Shown here: positions 36,053 through 43,793 of the stretch, in pieces
How the letters are laid out: the number at the start of each line of letters is the position of its first letter
How positions within the stretch are numbered: the stretch's first letter is position 1
Origin: Desulfatirhabdium butyrativorans DSM 18734
GTDB taxonomy: Bacteria > Desulfobacterota > Desulfobacteria > Desulfobacterales > Desulfatirhabdiaceae
NCBI RefSeq assembly: GCF_000429925.1
Contig: NZ_AUCU01000010.1
Span: 62,001-126,000 of the forward strand
DNA: 64,000 nt
Direction of reading: 5' to 3'
Translations under genes and position numbers: made by a program
Notes under the pieces: generated by a model
The model's input: only the letters and a program-made list of their open reading frames with translations
Database searches by the model: none
What the model was told of the DNA's origin: nothing

Positions 36053-37006
36053 ATGCAAAACGTTTCCTGGCTGGTAATTCCGGCCGCTTTTCTGCTGGAT
36101 CTCCTGCTAACCGATCCCATCCATTTTCCCCATCCCGTTCGCTGGATGGGAAAGGCCATCGAGCGCATAGAGCCCATTTTTCGGAAACTGCCTGTTCACC
36201 TGGTCGTCTCCGGTTCGCTGTTTTGCCTCACCCTCGTATCGGCCACCTGGTTCCTGGGGTGGTTGAGCATGCGCTGGGCCTATGCCATTTCTTCCCTATT
36301 CGGGTGGTTGCTGGAATGCGTGCTGCTCTGGTATTGTATTTCCGCAGGAAGCCTTGCTGAAGCATCCGGCGCAGTTGTCCATCAGTTGTTCCACCATGGC
36401 ATCGAATCTGCCCGGAAAGCCGTTTCCATGATTGTCGGACGCGACACCCGAACGCTCGATGCAAGCGGGGTGCTGCGCGCAGCCTTGGAAACCACTGCCG
36501 AGAATTTCGTCGACGGGGTTCTGGCGCCGCTCATCTATTATGCCATCGGAGGCATTCCCCTGGCGCTCGCTTATAAAATGATCAATACGCTGGATTCCAT
36601 GGTCGGATACCGCAACCCGGCTTACCTTCATTTCGGAAAAGCATCCGCCCGTCTCGATGATCTTGCCAACTGGCTCCCCGCCCGGATATCGGTTCTTTTC
36701 ATCGCCATCGCCGCACAGATGCTGAACCGACAGGGCCAAAACGCACTCCGAACGGCGTGGCAGGAAGGCGCCGAGCATCTGAGCCCCAACTCCGGCCTCC
36801 CGGAAGCCGCTTTCGCCGGAGCGCTACATGTCCGCCTGAACGGCCCCAACGTCTATCATGGCATCCTGGTTGAAAAACCGTATATTGGCAAAGCGTTCGG
36901 CGGGGTAACCCCGCGTCATGTCTTCCAGTCCATCGATCTGCTGATGCTCGCAAGCCTGCTTGCGGCAGGCGCTCTATCGATCGCCATCTGGCTCCAACAT
37001 ATCTGA
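36053..37006 (+). CDS. cbiB: Adenosylcobinamide-phosphate synthase
   Basis: This 317-residue membrane protein has CbiB/CobD(Pseudomonas) features: LLLDLLLTDPIHFPHPVRWM near the start, SMIVGRDTRTLDASGVLRAA and ENFVDGVLAPLIYYAIGGIP in the middle, ALAYKMINTLDSMVGYRNPA, and SPNSGLPEAAFAGALHVRLN at the end. It attaches aminopropanol (phosphate) to adenosylcobyric acid in the membrane. It lies 13 kb from cobD and cobQ and on the opposite strand. Spacing from the upstream gene is 38 bases, so it could be cotranscribed with 34337-36014. Confidence 0.94.
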   Translation: MQNVSWLVIPAAFLLDLLLTDPIHFPHPVRWMGKAIERIEPIFRKLPVHLVVSGSLFCLTLVSATWFLGWLSMRWAYAISSLFGWLLECVLLWYCISAGSLAEASGAVVHQLFHHGIESARKAVSMIVGRDTRTLDASGVLRAALETTAENFVDGVLAPLIYYAIGGIPLALAYKMINTLDSMVGYRNPAYLHFGKASARLDDLANWLPARISVLFIAIAAQMLNRQGQNALRTAWQEGAEHLSPNSGLPEAAFAGALHVRLNGPNVYHGILVEKPYIGKAFGGVTPRHVFQSIDLLMLASLLAAGALSIAIWLQHI

Positions 37007-37062
37007 TGCGAAGGTGAGTTTCGCGCACAATCCTCCGATAAAATCCGTTCCCTGGATTTCTC

Positions 37063-37090
37063 TTGATATTTGGGCAGCTCTTTGTTAAAT
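37063..37090 (+). promoter_or_regulatory. Promoter for the tRNA-His/tRNA-Arg pair
   Basis: TTGATA (37063-37068) and TTAAAT (37085-37090) are separated by 16 bases and lie 14 bases before tRNA-His. This is a reasonable sigma-70 promoter for both tRNAs. Confidence 0.6.
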
Positions 37091-37103
37091 AGTCTGCCCA
37101 TAT

Positions 37104-37177
37104 GGTGGGTGTAGCTCAGTTGGCAGAGCACCGGGTTGTGGCCTCGGTGGCCAAGGGTTCAAATCCCTTCATCCACC
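37104..37177 (+). tRNA. tRNA-His(GTG)
   Basis: The acceptor GTGGGTG pairs with CATCCAC. The anticodon stem CCGGG/CTCGG encloses loop TTGTGGC with anticodon GTG, and the T arm is AAGGG-TTCAAAT-CCCTT. An encoded G at 37104 can pair with the discriminator C at 37177, the extra G-1 typical of tRNA-His. CCA is not encoded. Confidence 0.95.
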
Positions 37178-37193
37178 CTTTTCAACCTTATCA

Positions 37194-37270
<77 letters not shown>

Positions 37271-37528
37271 GTCATTGTTCCCTCCAGAGAACCGCCAGAG
37301 GAATATCAGGAGTCTTTCAACCGTCACGGGCCTGGTCATCGACAGGCGCATCTCCGCCAAACGGCATTTCCGTTATTTCATGTATAATTTTAAATGTTTA
37401 GCTCGCAACATCCACTGGATGGTATGCCGTATCGGATATGCGTCATCGCAACGGACGCATCCTCACTCAGTGTTTCCCCTGTCTGCGGGCGGGAGTTGCA
37501 TAATCCATTCAATTTCATTGGTTGAGGT

Positions 37529-38749
37529 TCATCGCAACCGGATGATATAGATCATGCCAAGATAATGGTCACCATCCAGCACAGGCATAAAGTTGAAGAC
37601 CCCGACTCCCCCTTCCGTCAATGGCAATTCCATGCTCGACTTCCTCCGGCTCGCCAGAATGTCCAGAACTTCCTGATCCCCCGTTGTTCGTTTCTGATGG
37701 TAATCGTAGCCGATCAGGCTGTTGCCTGCCGGGTAACCGAACCGGTTGATCCCATTTCGGTCGATCCATTCGATCGCATATATCCCTGATGTGGTTTTAT
37801 AAAATTTTTTGAAGTATTGTATCGTTTCGATCTGATTGCCTTCCGATAGGGCCTTGACCAGGTTTGCTTCCATTGCCAGGGCGGCAAGCTTTTCTTCCGG
37901 TCGGATCGAAGCTTCTGCCAGTTTTGCCTTGCTTCCGGATGGAGCCTTTTCGGCGTGCACACCCACAACACGCCACTCGGTTCCGTAAAGAGTAACAGTT
38001 TTCCAATAGGCACTTTTGGGAACAACGGCATTCTCCCCGGAAACCTTGTATTGGTAACTGCCACTGCCTTCCCTGCTTGCTGAAATGCGCCTCCCAATCT
38101 TCCGCAACTGGGGATAGGGTTGAAATATCGGCGAAGCAAAGAGGTTCAAACCAATTTCGGCTGCATCTACATCGTAAATGATTCTTCCCCCTTTCTCCAT
38201 CACCCATATGGCTACAGGAATATTTTTCGTCAACGGGGGCAGAACCTGACCAAAAAATGCTTCCGCCTTGAACAGCAAACTGGCAGAGCCGATATATTTT
38301 CCTTGAGGATCGAAAACGGGATATTCCACATCAACGGCGTCAAAACCCTCAACCGCCCGGAAGACTTCACTCATGATCGGTTTGTGTCGTTGAATGACCG
38401 CCCTGACCTGCTCCTGCGTGCCGATATCCGTCCCCTCAAGATGCTTGTAAGCGGGCGGCGCCACAGTCACCATCTTACCCTTCGGATCAACGGCGGCGCA
38501 ATCGACGGCAAAAGCGAATTTTTCGCACAGTTCCGCCAGCGATGCGCTCGCCCCATCACCCGTCAGGCCGGATGCACCCAATTGTTGCGCTGTTGCCTTC
38601 ATGGCGAAATCCAGCACCTGAAATTCCGCGTGTATTTTCCGGTGGACTTCTTTCAAAATCGGCGGCGTACTGCCATTGGCGACAAGCGGGGATAACCATC
38701 CAAAGGAAGTCAACATCGTTACAAACAGGAATTTCTTCATGGCGTGCAT
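37529..38749 (-). CDS. Periplasmic Cache-like sensor-domain protein
   Basis: The protein has 406 residues. A signal peptide (FLFVTMLTSFGWLSPLVANG) is followed by a long extracytoplasmic region with two Cache-like segments: VDCAAVDPKGKMVTVAPPAY and VEYPVFDPQGKYIGSASLLF in the first, GIYAIEWIDRNGINRFGYPA with SGIYAIEW-type features in the second. No membrane-anchored output domain follows, so it may be a free periplasmic ligand binder working with an unlinked receptor. The start at 38749 puts MHAMKKF ahead of the signal peptide; 38740 is also possible. No partner gene is adjacent. The 258 bases between it and tRNA-Arg show no recognisable feature. Confidence 0.7.
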   Translation of the reverse strand: MHAMKKFLFVTMLTSFGWLSPLVANGSTPPILKEVHRKIHAEFQVLDFAMKATAQQLGASGLTGDGASASLAELCEKFAFAVDCAAVDPKGKMVTVAPPAYKHLEGTDIGTQEQVRAVIQRHKPIMSEVFRAVEGFDAVDVEYPVFDPQGKYIGSASLLFKAEAFFGQVLPPLTKNIPVAIWVMEKGGRIIYDVDAAEIGLNLFASPIFQPYPQLRKIGRRISASREGSGSYQYKVSGENAVVPKSAYWKTVTLYGTEWRVVGVHAEKAPSGSKAKLAEASIRPEEKLAALAMEANLVKALSEGNQIETIQYFKKFYKTTSGIYAIEWIDRNGINRFGYPAGNSLIGYDYHQKRTTGDQEVLDILASRRKSSMELPLTEGGVGVFNFMPVLDGDHYLGMIYIIRLR

Positions 38750-38874
38750 TGTCCCTGAACCCTCCCGTTGATTGTGTATGGTTGGATGGATGCCTCTAAT
38801 AACATGAAAAACGGACTGCAGAAACAATCAAATGGAAAGGAGCCAATGTTTTGTCAGGTCTGAACGGTGGTGTT

Positions 38875-39009
38875 ATGATCAGGAAACGGGATAGGGAGGA
38901 TAACAACAAATGCGGCGCGGCGGGCCATTTGGTCTTGCTCATTTTCGGATTTGTCTTTATCTGCGGTATATCTGCTTTCGCAATCGCCGATTGCCTAACT
39001 TATCGATAA
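38875..39009 (+). CDS. Possible small membrane protein
   Basis: This is a 44-codon ORF: a charged N-terminus (MIRKRDREDNNK), then one hydrophobic stretch (HLVLLIFGFVFICGISAFAI), then DCLTYR and a stop. A GGTGG sequence lies six bases before the ATG. The charged-then-hydrophobic layout suits a single-pass small protein, but an ORF this short can arise by chance and no family is recognised. Confidence 0.3.
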   Translation: MIRKRDREDNNKCGAAGHLVLLIFGFVFICGISAFAIADCLTYR

Positions 39010-39040
39010 AGTACCATAAAAAGCGGTCGGGATCAAATAG

Positions 39041-39246
39041 CGCCTGAACGGAAACCGATTGTGATCGAAAGGAATCACACGGTCGTAGCACACTCTTTGT
39101 GCGCGATCATCGGTATCGTTTGTCTCGAATCACGCCGAATACGAGACCGAAGGCGTGTTTCGAGGGGCATCACACACCATTCCCGATGCATCGCAAAACA
39201 ACCCGTCATCCAGAATCATTCAAAAAGCTGGGTTTCCATTCAGGCA
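39041..39246. mobile_element. MITE-like element with 16-bp inverted ends
   Basis: The left end CGCCTGAACGGAAACC (39041-39056) and right end GGTTTCCATTCAGGCA (39231-39246) are inverted repeats matching at 14 of 16 positions. The 206-base interior has no ORF of note but has GAATCACACGGTCG-like and CACACTCTTTGTGCGC patches. Similar ends occur at 57727 and 57834, and single ends (CGTTCAGGCACTA) at about 26451 and 48263. No clear target duplication was seen. Confidence 0.6.
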
Positions 39247-39357
39247 CTCATGATGGATCGCTTTTTCAATCCTTCTGAGCCATGATACATAGATCGTATT
39301 CCGGCTCATCAGGGCGCTGGTAGCTCGAAAGATATATTTCAAGAACACCTTTGTCTT

Positions 39358-39546
39358 TTAGTCATCATCATCGAAGCCCATCATTTCATTCTGCAGATTC
39401 AAAAAGATTTCCAGAGATTCGCATAAATTCTTTGCAATTCGGCTATAAGCCTCTTTTTCATTGACGTCTTTCGTTTTGGCCATCGCCGTCAAGGCAGCGT
39501 TGGCTTCTTTTGCCAAATTCTCCAATAACTTATCGATTTCCATCAT
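39358..39546 (-). CDS. Small acidic hypothetical protein
   Basis: This is a 62-residue protein, MMEIDKLLENLAKEANAALT then KNLCESLEIFLNLQNEMM and FDDDD at the end. It is predicted to be all-helical, soluble and acidic. The start follows AAAAGGAGAA, a strong ribosome site, which supports expression. I do not recognise a family. It lies between the MITE-like element and the tRNA-Arg(CCT) gene. Confidence 0.6.
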   Translation of the reverse strand: MMEIDKLLENLAKEANAALTAMAKTKDVNEKEAYSRIAKNLCESLEIFLNLQNEMMGFDDDD

Positions 39547-39616
39547 TTCTCCTTTTCGATTGTTGCACAGAAAATACTGGTTGAGTTTCGTTCGGAATCG
39601 AACATGCCAATATTGT

Positions 39617-39692
39617 TGGTGCCCCTGGCAGGAATCGAACCTGCGGCACATGGATTAGGAATCCATTGCTCTATCCACTGGGCTACAGGGGC
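39617..39692 (-). tRNA. tRNA-Arg(CCT)
   Basis: On the minus strand the acceptor GCCCCTG pairs with CAGGGGC. The anticodon stem ATGGA/TCCAT encloses loop TTCCTAA with anticodon CCT. The T arm is GCAGG-TTCGATT-CCTGC. CCA is encoded (39617-39619). Confidence 0.95.
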
Positions 39693-39793
39693 GGAACGGG
39701 AACAACTTTCGATCAGAGGAAGGAACCGGTATCACCGGGTAGTTGGGAAAAATCTTGGATGCTGCGGGAAATCAATGTATTATCGATTGATGA

Positions 39794-39870
<77 letters not shown>

Positions 39871-39884
39871 ACTCATGGCGGCCT

Positions 39885-39912
39885 GTTTAACACGACGCCT
39901 GCGGGATGTCAA
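39885..39912 (-). promoter_or_regulatory. Promoter for tRNA-Pro
   Basis: On the minus strand a perfect -35 box TTGACA (39907-39912) is followed 16 bases later by TTAAAC (39885-39890). The -10 box lies 14 bases before the tRNA 5' end. It may also serve tRNA-Arg(CCT) further along the same strand. Confidence 0.7.
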
Positions 39913-40118
39913 GCAATTGATCCGGCAAATTCCGGAGCCATCGTTTCGCAATCGACGGCAGGGGACGGACGGGACATCTTTCTTGACTGTTGATCGGGAT
40001 CGTGGGAAATAAGCTTCTCGATGGCTCAATACCGTTGACGTCTTTGCTGCCAGCACACGGCATACATTGGACCTGGAATTGCGTTTGCCAGGTTGCTTTC
40101 AAGAAAGGAATCGTTTTC

Positions 40119-40673
40119 GTGAAATGCCCGAAAGAAGTGGTGATGAAAAACGGGAGAGAAGCGGTCATCCGGGCGCTCGAGCCCTCCGATCGGGAAGCCC
40201 TCATCCGGTTTTACCGCGAAGTGCCCGAATGTGACCGCTGGTTCATGCGCTATGATGTGCTCGACCCCAAAACGATTCAGAAATGGATTGACGGCATCGA
40301 TATCGGCACCGTCCATTCGGTGATCGCCCTGTGCGAGGATTCGATCGTCGGGCATGCCAGCCTCCACCTGCGCCAGACCGGATGCACCCAGCATATCGGC
40401 AGGCTCCGCATCATGATCTTACCCGAATACCGCCACATGCGCCTCGGCACCTGGATGCTGCTCGATATCATCAAACTGGCGATGGACCTCGGCCTCGAAG
40501 AGTTGCGCGCGGACTTTGTGGCAGGCATCGAGGATGCGGCCATCGAAGCGGCCATCAAACTCGATTTTTTCGAAAGGGCGGAGCTTCGCAATTACGTGAA
40601 GGATTCCTGCGGAAACCTGCACCATCTGGTCATCATGAGCAAGCGTCTGCACAAGAACTGGGGGGATTTTTGA
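40119..40673 (+). CDS. GNAT-family N-acetyltransferase
   Basis: The protein has 184 residues. KNGREAVIRALEPSDREALI and RFYREVPECDRWFMRYDV match the GNAT group that also occurs in Pat-type protein acetyltransferases. IGRLRIMILPEYRHMRLGTW holds the acetyl-CoA loop (R/Q-x-x-G-x-G/A-like), and the ending LHHLVIMSKRL is typical. A GTG start at 40119 was chosen because AAAGGA precedes it and PKEVVMKNGRE fits relatives; the ATG at 40143 is the alternative. The AcuA-like gene follows 40 bases later, suggesting a pair involved in acyl-CoA or acetyl-CoA synthetase control. Confidence 0.75.
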   Translation: MKCPKEVVMKNGREAVIRALEPSDREALIRFYREVPECDRWFMRYDVLDPKTIQKWIDGIDIGTVHSVIALCEDSIVGHASLHLRQTGCTQHIGRLRIMILPEYRHMRLGTWMLLDIIKLAMDLGLEELRADFVAGIEDAAIEAAIKLDFFERAELRNYVKDSCGNLHHLVIMSKRLHKNWGDF

Positions 40674-40713
40674 GCGAACCGGATCACAGCCGCAGCCAAA
40701 CGGGCCGGATGGC

Positions 40714-41352
40714 ATGAACAGCTCCCATCCATCCCTGCAGCGCATCGTCCCCACCCCCAAGGGGGACATCACCCTGCGCTCCTTCTGCACGCCGGAGCAG
40801 ATCCAGGCATGCACGTTCGATCCCCAATTCAGCGTCTATGCCCGATACAAATCGCTCTATACCCGGAAAGAAAGCCTCGAGCGTCTGGCCGCAACCGAAA
40901 ACGCCAACATCGTGCTGGCCCTCGTGGAAACCAATCACATCATCGGCTTCGGCATGCTCATCCACCCGGAACCGGAAGAGCGCTGGTCGAAAGTCGGCCC
41001 CGGCATCATGATCGAGCTCAAGGCCATCGAAGTGTGCCGGGACTGGCGCTCCACCCGGATTGCCCATCAGATCGTCGAAATGCTCCTGAGCCATCCTGGG
41101 ATAGAGGACATGATCGTCTATCTGGTCGGCTATTCCTGGACCTGGGACCTGGACGGTACCGGCATGTCCGCCCAGCAATACCGCCAGATGCTCTTCCGGC
41201 TTTTCGAGCCGTTCGGCTTCCGGGAGTCCCAAACCAACGAGCCCAACATCTGCCTCAAGCCCGAAAACATGCTCATGGTCCGGATCGGCAGCCGGGTATC
41301 CGCAGAGGCCCTGCACCGCTTCAAATGGATCCGTTTCGGAGTAGAGCCATGA
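40714..41352 (+). CDS. acuA: AcuA-like GNAT acetyltransferase
   Basis: The protein has 212 residues. Its second half closely resembles Bacillus AcuA: IELKAIEVCRDWRSTRIAHQ (acetyl-CoA loop region), SWTWDLDGTGMSAQQYRQML, NICLKPENMLMVRIGSRVS and LHRFKWIRFG. AcuA acetylates and inactivates acetyl-CoA synthetase on a lysine. The acetyl-CoA loop lacks the usual Gly pair, so activity needs testing. No acuB, acuC or acsA is adjacent. It overlaps the next gene by 4 bases (ATGA). Confidence 0.75.
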   Translation: MNSSHPSLQRIVPTPKGDITLRSFCTPEQIQACTFDPQFSVYARYKSLYTRKESLERLAATENANIVLALVETNHIIGFGMLIHPEPEERWSKVGPGIMIELKAIEVCRDWRSTRIAHQIVEMLLSHPGIEDMIVYLVGYSWTWDLDGTGMSAQQYRQMLFRLFEPFGFRESQTNEPNICLKPENMLMVRIGSRVSAEALHRFKWIRFGVEP

Positions 41353-42479
41353 ATACTGCTGCCATCCGCATCGGCTTGTGGCTGTGGGTCGCCCTGGCAA
41401 TCGCTTTCTCCCCGGTTCAGGGCCCCTGCATCGATCAGCCCATACAGCCCTCCGGCGACCCCTGTATCCAGCGGCTGCTGGACGGGGTGCGGGCTGCGGG
41501 AGACCGGCTCGATTTTTGCGGGGAACCGGTTCCGCTGGCCCAGACCGATATCCGGGAGCGCTTCGAGCGGGAAATGCTCATCATGCTCGGGGATCCGGCG
41601 CAGGTGCTGCTGTGGCTCAAACGCAGCGCCCGCTTTTCCCCGGACATCGAGGCCGCATTGTCCCAGCGGGGCATGCCGCAGGATTTGAAATTCATCCCGG
41701 TAATCGAAAGCGCCTTCCTGCCGAACGCAGGCTCCAGCAAGGGCGCCATCGGACACTGGCAATTCATTGCCGAAACCGGCAAACGGCATGGCCTGGCCGT
41801 GAATGCAGCCATCGATGAAAGACGAAATCCCCAATCCGCCACATTCGCGGCGCTCGACTACCTGAGCGATCTTTACAGCCAGTTTCAATCCTGGACACTG
41901 GCCGCAGCAGCTTACAACATGGGCGAGGAGGGATTGCGAACGGAGATTTTCCTGCAGGATTGCCGCGATTATTATCAACTGGATCTCCCCAAGGAAACCC
42001 AGCGGTATGTCTTTCGGATCATTGCAGCCAAAACGATTCTGAGCCATCCGGAAAAATTCGGTTTCAACCTGGGCCCCAAAGACCTCTATCCGCCCTGGGC
42101 CGTGCGCACCGTTTCACTGGAGCTCAGAGAATCGACGCCCGTCCTGCTGATCGCCAGGGCAGCCAACACCACCTTCAAGAGGATCCGGGACCTCAACCCG
42201 CAAATCCGGGGGCGCCTGCTGCAGCCAGGTCCCCTGAGCCTCGATATTCCCCTGGAAGGAACCGATGGATTTGAGCAGCGATTCGAATCCCTGGTGCAGA
42301 GCCGGACAAACGCCGGGGAAAAAGGCGCGCACATCGTGCAAAAAGGCGACAGCCTTTCCCTGATCGCCGCCAAATACAACATTCCCCTGAAAGCCTTGCT
42401 GATGTTAAACCGGATGGATGCCAAAAAGAATCTGCAGCCGGGTGATCGGATCCTCATTTCACCCGATGCCATCCCCTGA
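41349..42479 (+). CDS. mltD: MltD-like lytic transglycosylase with LysM domain
   Basis: The protein has 376 residues. A signal peptide (IGLWLWVALAIAFSPVQG) is followed by an SLT domain with the catalytic Glu in LKFIPVIESAFLPNAGSSKG and GAIGHWQFIAETGKRHGL, then WTLAAAAYNMGEEGL. A first, degenerate LysM-like stretch (~260-300) and a C-terminal LysM (HIVQKGDSLSLIAAKYNIPL, then QPGDRILI) complete the MltD layout. It cleaves peptidoglycan glycan strands in the periplasm. It is coupled to acuA by an ATGA overlap. Confidence 0.87.
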   Translation: MNTAAIRIGLWLWVALAIAFSPVQGPCIDQPIQPSGDPCIQRLLDGVRAAGDRLDFCGEPVPLAQTDIRERFEREMLIMLGDPAQVLLWLKRSARFSPDIEAALSQRGMPQDLKFIPVIESAFLPNAGSSKGAIGHWQFIAETGKRHGLAVNAAIDERRNPQSATFAALDYLSDLYSQFQSWTLAAAAYNMGEEGLRTEIFLQDCRDYYQLDLPKETQRYVFRIIAAKTILSHPEKFGFNLGPKDLYPPWAVRTVSLELRESTPVLLIARAANTTFKRIRDLNPQIRGRLLQPGPLSLDIPLEGTDGFEQRFESLVQSRTNAGEKGAHIVQKGDSLSLIAAKYNIPLKALLMLNRMDAKKNLQPGDRILISPDAIP

Positions 42480-42500
42480 TCGAATCGCGGTGAACCCGAC

Positions 42501-43160
42501 ATGCGCTGGAATGCCTCAACCCTGATCCGGACAGAAGCTTTCGCCGCCATCGCCTACCGCATGATCGGGGCGTTGTGCCGCACGTACCGCTACAGCCTGA
42601 TCCAATCGGAGCAGTGGATCGACCTGCATCGAAGCGGCCATACCGTGCTGCTGTGCATGTGGCACCAGCAGTTTTTCCCGGCCTTCTACTACTTTTCCAA
42701 GCATCAGCCCCCGGCCATTTCCATCATGATCAGCCAGAGCGCAGACGGCGACATCGCTTCCGCCATCGCCGCAAAGGGTGGCTTTGCGCCTGTCCGGGGC
42801 AGTTCTTCGCGAGGCGGCATGGCGGCGCTCAAGGCCATGATCCGCAGCATGAGAACAACCCGCCTGGCGGGACACATCGTCGATGGCCCCCAGGGTCCTG
42901 CCGGAATCGTCAAGCCTGGGATCGCCGCAATGGCCCGGGCGACCGGAGCCGTCATTGTCCCGCTGTATGCTTCGGCCGATCATAGCTGGTACGCCCGAAG
43001 CTGGGACCGATTCATGATCCCCAAGCCCTTTTCCCGGGTCAGCCTGACGTTCGAAGCGCCCATTTTCTGGAAGGAGTTGGATGGACAAGGGCTTGAGGAT
43101 ATTCGGCAGCACCTGGAAGAGCGGATGCGACCGCATCTCATCGCGCCAAAGCTTCCCTGA
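42501..43160 (+). CDS. DUF374 lysophospholipid acyltransferase-family protein
   Basis: The protein has 219 residues. LLCMWHQQFFPAFYYFSKHQ, MISQSADGDIASAIAAKGGF, VRGSSSRGGMAALKAM and HIVDGPQGPAGIVKPGIAAM match DUF374 (PF04028), a relative of the LPLAT/LpxL acyltransferases. In Gram-negatives such proteins are thought to modify lipid A or lipid precursors at the inner membrane. WHQQ takes the place of the usual HxxxxD motif. It starts 21 bases after mltD and is probably in the same transcript. Confidence 0.83.
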   Translation: MRWNASTLIRTEAFAAIAYRMIGALCRTYRYSLIQSEQWIDLHRSGHTVLLCMWHQQFFPAFYYFSKHQPPAISIMISQSADGDIASAIAAKGGFAPVRGSSSRGGMAALKAMIRSMRTTRLAGHIVDGPQGPAGIVKPGIAAMARATGAVIVPLYASADHSWYARSWDRFMIPKPFSRVSLTFEAPIFWKELDGQGLEDIRQHLEERMRPHLIAPKLP

Positions 43161-43210
43161 AAACCGCGGACTTGCGGCCGAAACGGATTTGCACAGCCCC
43201 CGGATCGCCG

Positions 43211-43702
43211 CTATGCCTCGATACCCACTTCCACCAAAACGGCGCTCAGTGCGGCCATCACTTCCTTCGGATCCAGTTCCGCAAGCCAGCCCCGTTTGCC
43301 GGCGTTGAGAAAGATCCGCTCCAGCCCGAGAATGCCCGCTTCCATATAAACCGGCATGGGGGAGCGAATGCCGAAGGGCGAAATGCCCCCTACCTGGTAT
43401 CCGGTCAGACGGTTGGCCCGCTCGGGAGAGCAGGGAGCGACACGTTTCACATCCAAAAAACGCGCCAGCGCCTTGGTGGAAACCTCCCGGTCCCCATGCA
43501 TCAGCACCAGCAGCGGCTTATTTGCGTCTGTCTCCATGACCAGCGTCTTGATCACGCAGTGCAGATCCACGCCGAGTGCGACTGCGGCATGCGGCGCGCC
43601 GCCTTTTTCCACGTAGGGATAGGTGTGCAGGCGATAGCGGATGGCGGCTTTTTCCAAGGCCCGAATGGCCTGAGTTGTTGGGGCTGCGGGTAGTTTTGCC
43701 AT
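43211..43702 (-). CDS. ybaK: YbaK/ProX-type aminoacyl-tRNA deacylase
   Basis: The protein has 163 residues. YRLHTYPYVEKGGAPHAAVA, CVIKTLVMETDANKPLLVLM and PERANRLTGYQVGGISPFGI match the YbaK (Cys-tRNA(Pro) deacylase) family, including the invariant Lys (VIKTL) and the GGISPFG loop. It clears mischarged Cys-tRNA(Pro). It is convergent with the DUF374 gene. Confidence 0.9.
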   Translation of the reverse strand: MAKLPAAPTTQAIRALEKAAIRYRLHTYPYVEKGGAPHAAVALGVDLHCVIKTLVMETDANKPLLVLMHGDREVSTKALARFLDVKRVAPCSPERANRLTGYQVGGISPFGIRSPMPVYMEAGILGLERIFLNAGKRGWLAELDPKEVMAALSAVLVEVGIEA

Positions 43703-43793
43703 GTCAGGATGCAGGATTCAGAAGGAATGGTTTCGCAAAAGGCGCCCGATCCCATGCGGCGCGCTTTAGGCCCATAGATCCGTTTTGCGCCCA

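Noticed and set aside
37271-37528. Structured RNA downstream of the tRNA pair
   Set aside because: No recognisable riboswitch or small-RNA core. The sequence has no strong stem or terminator.
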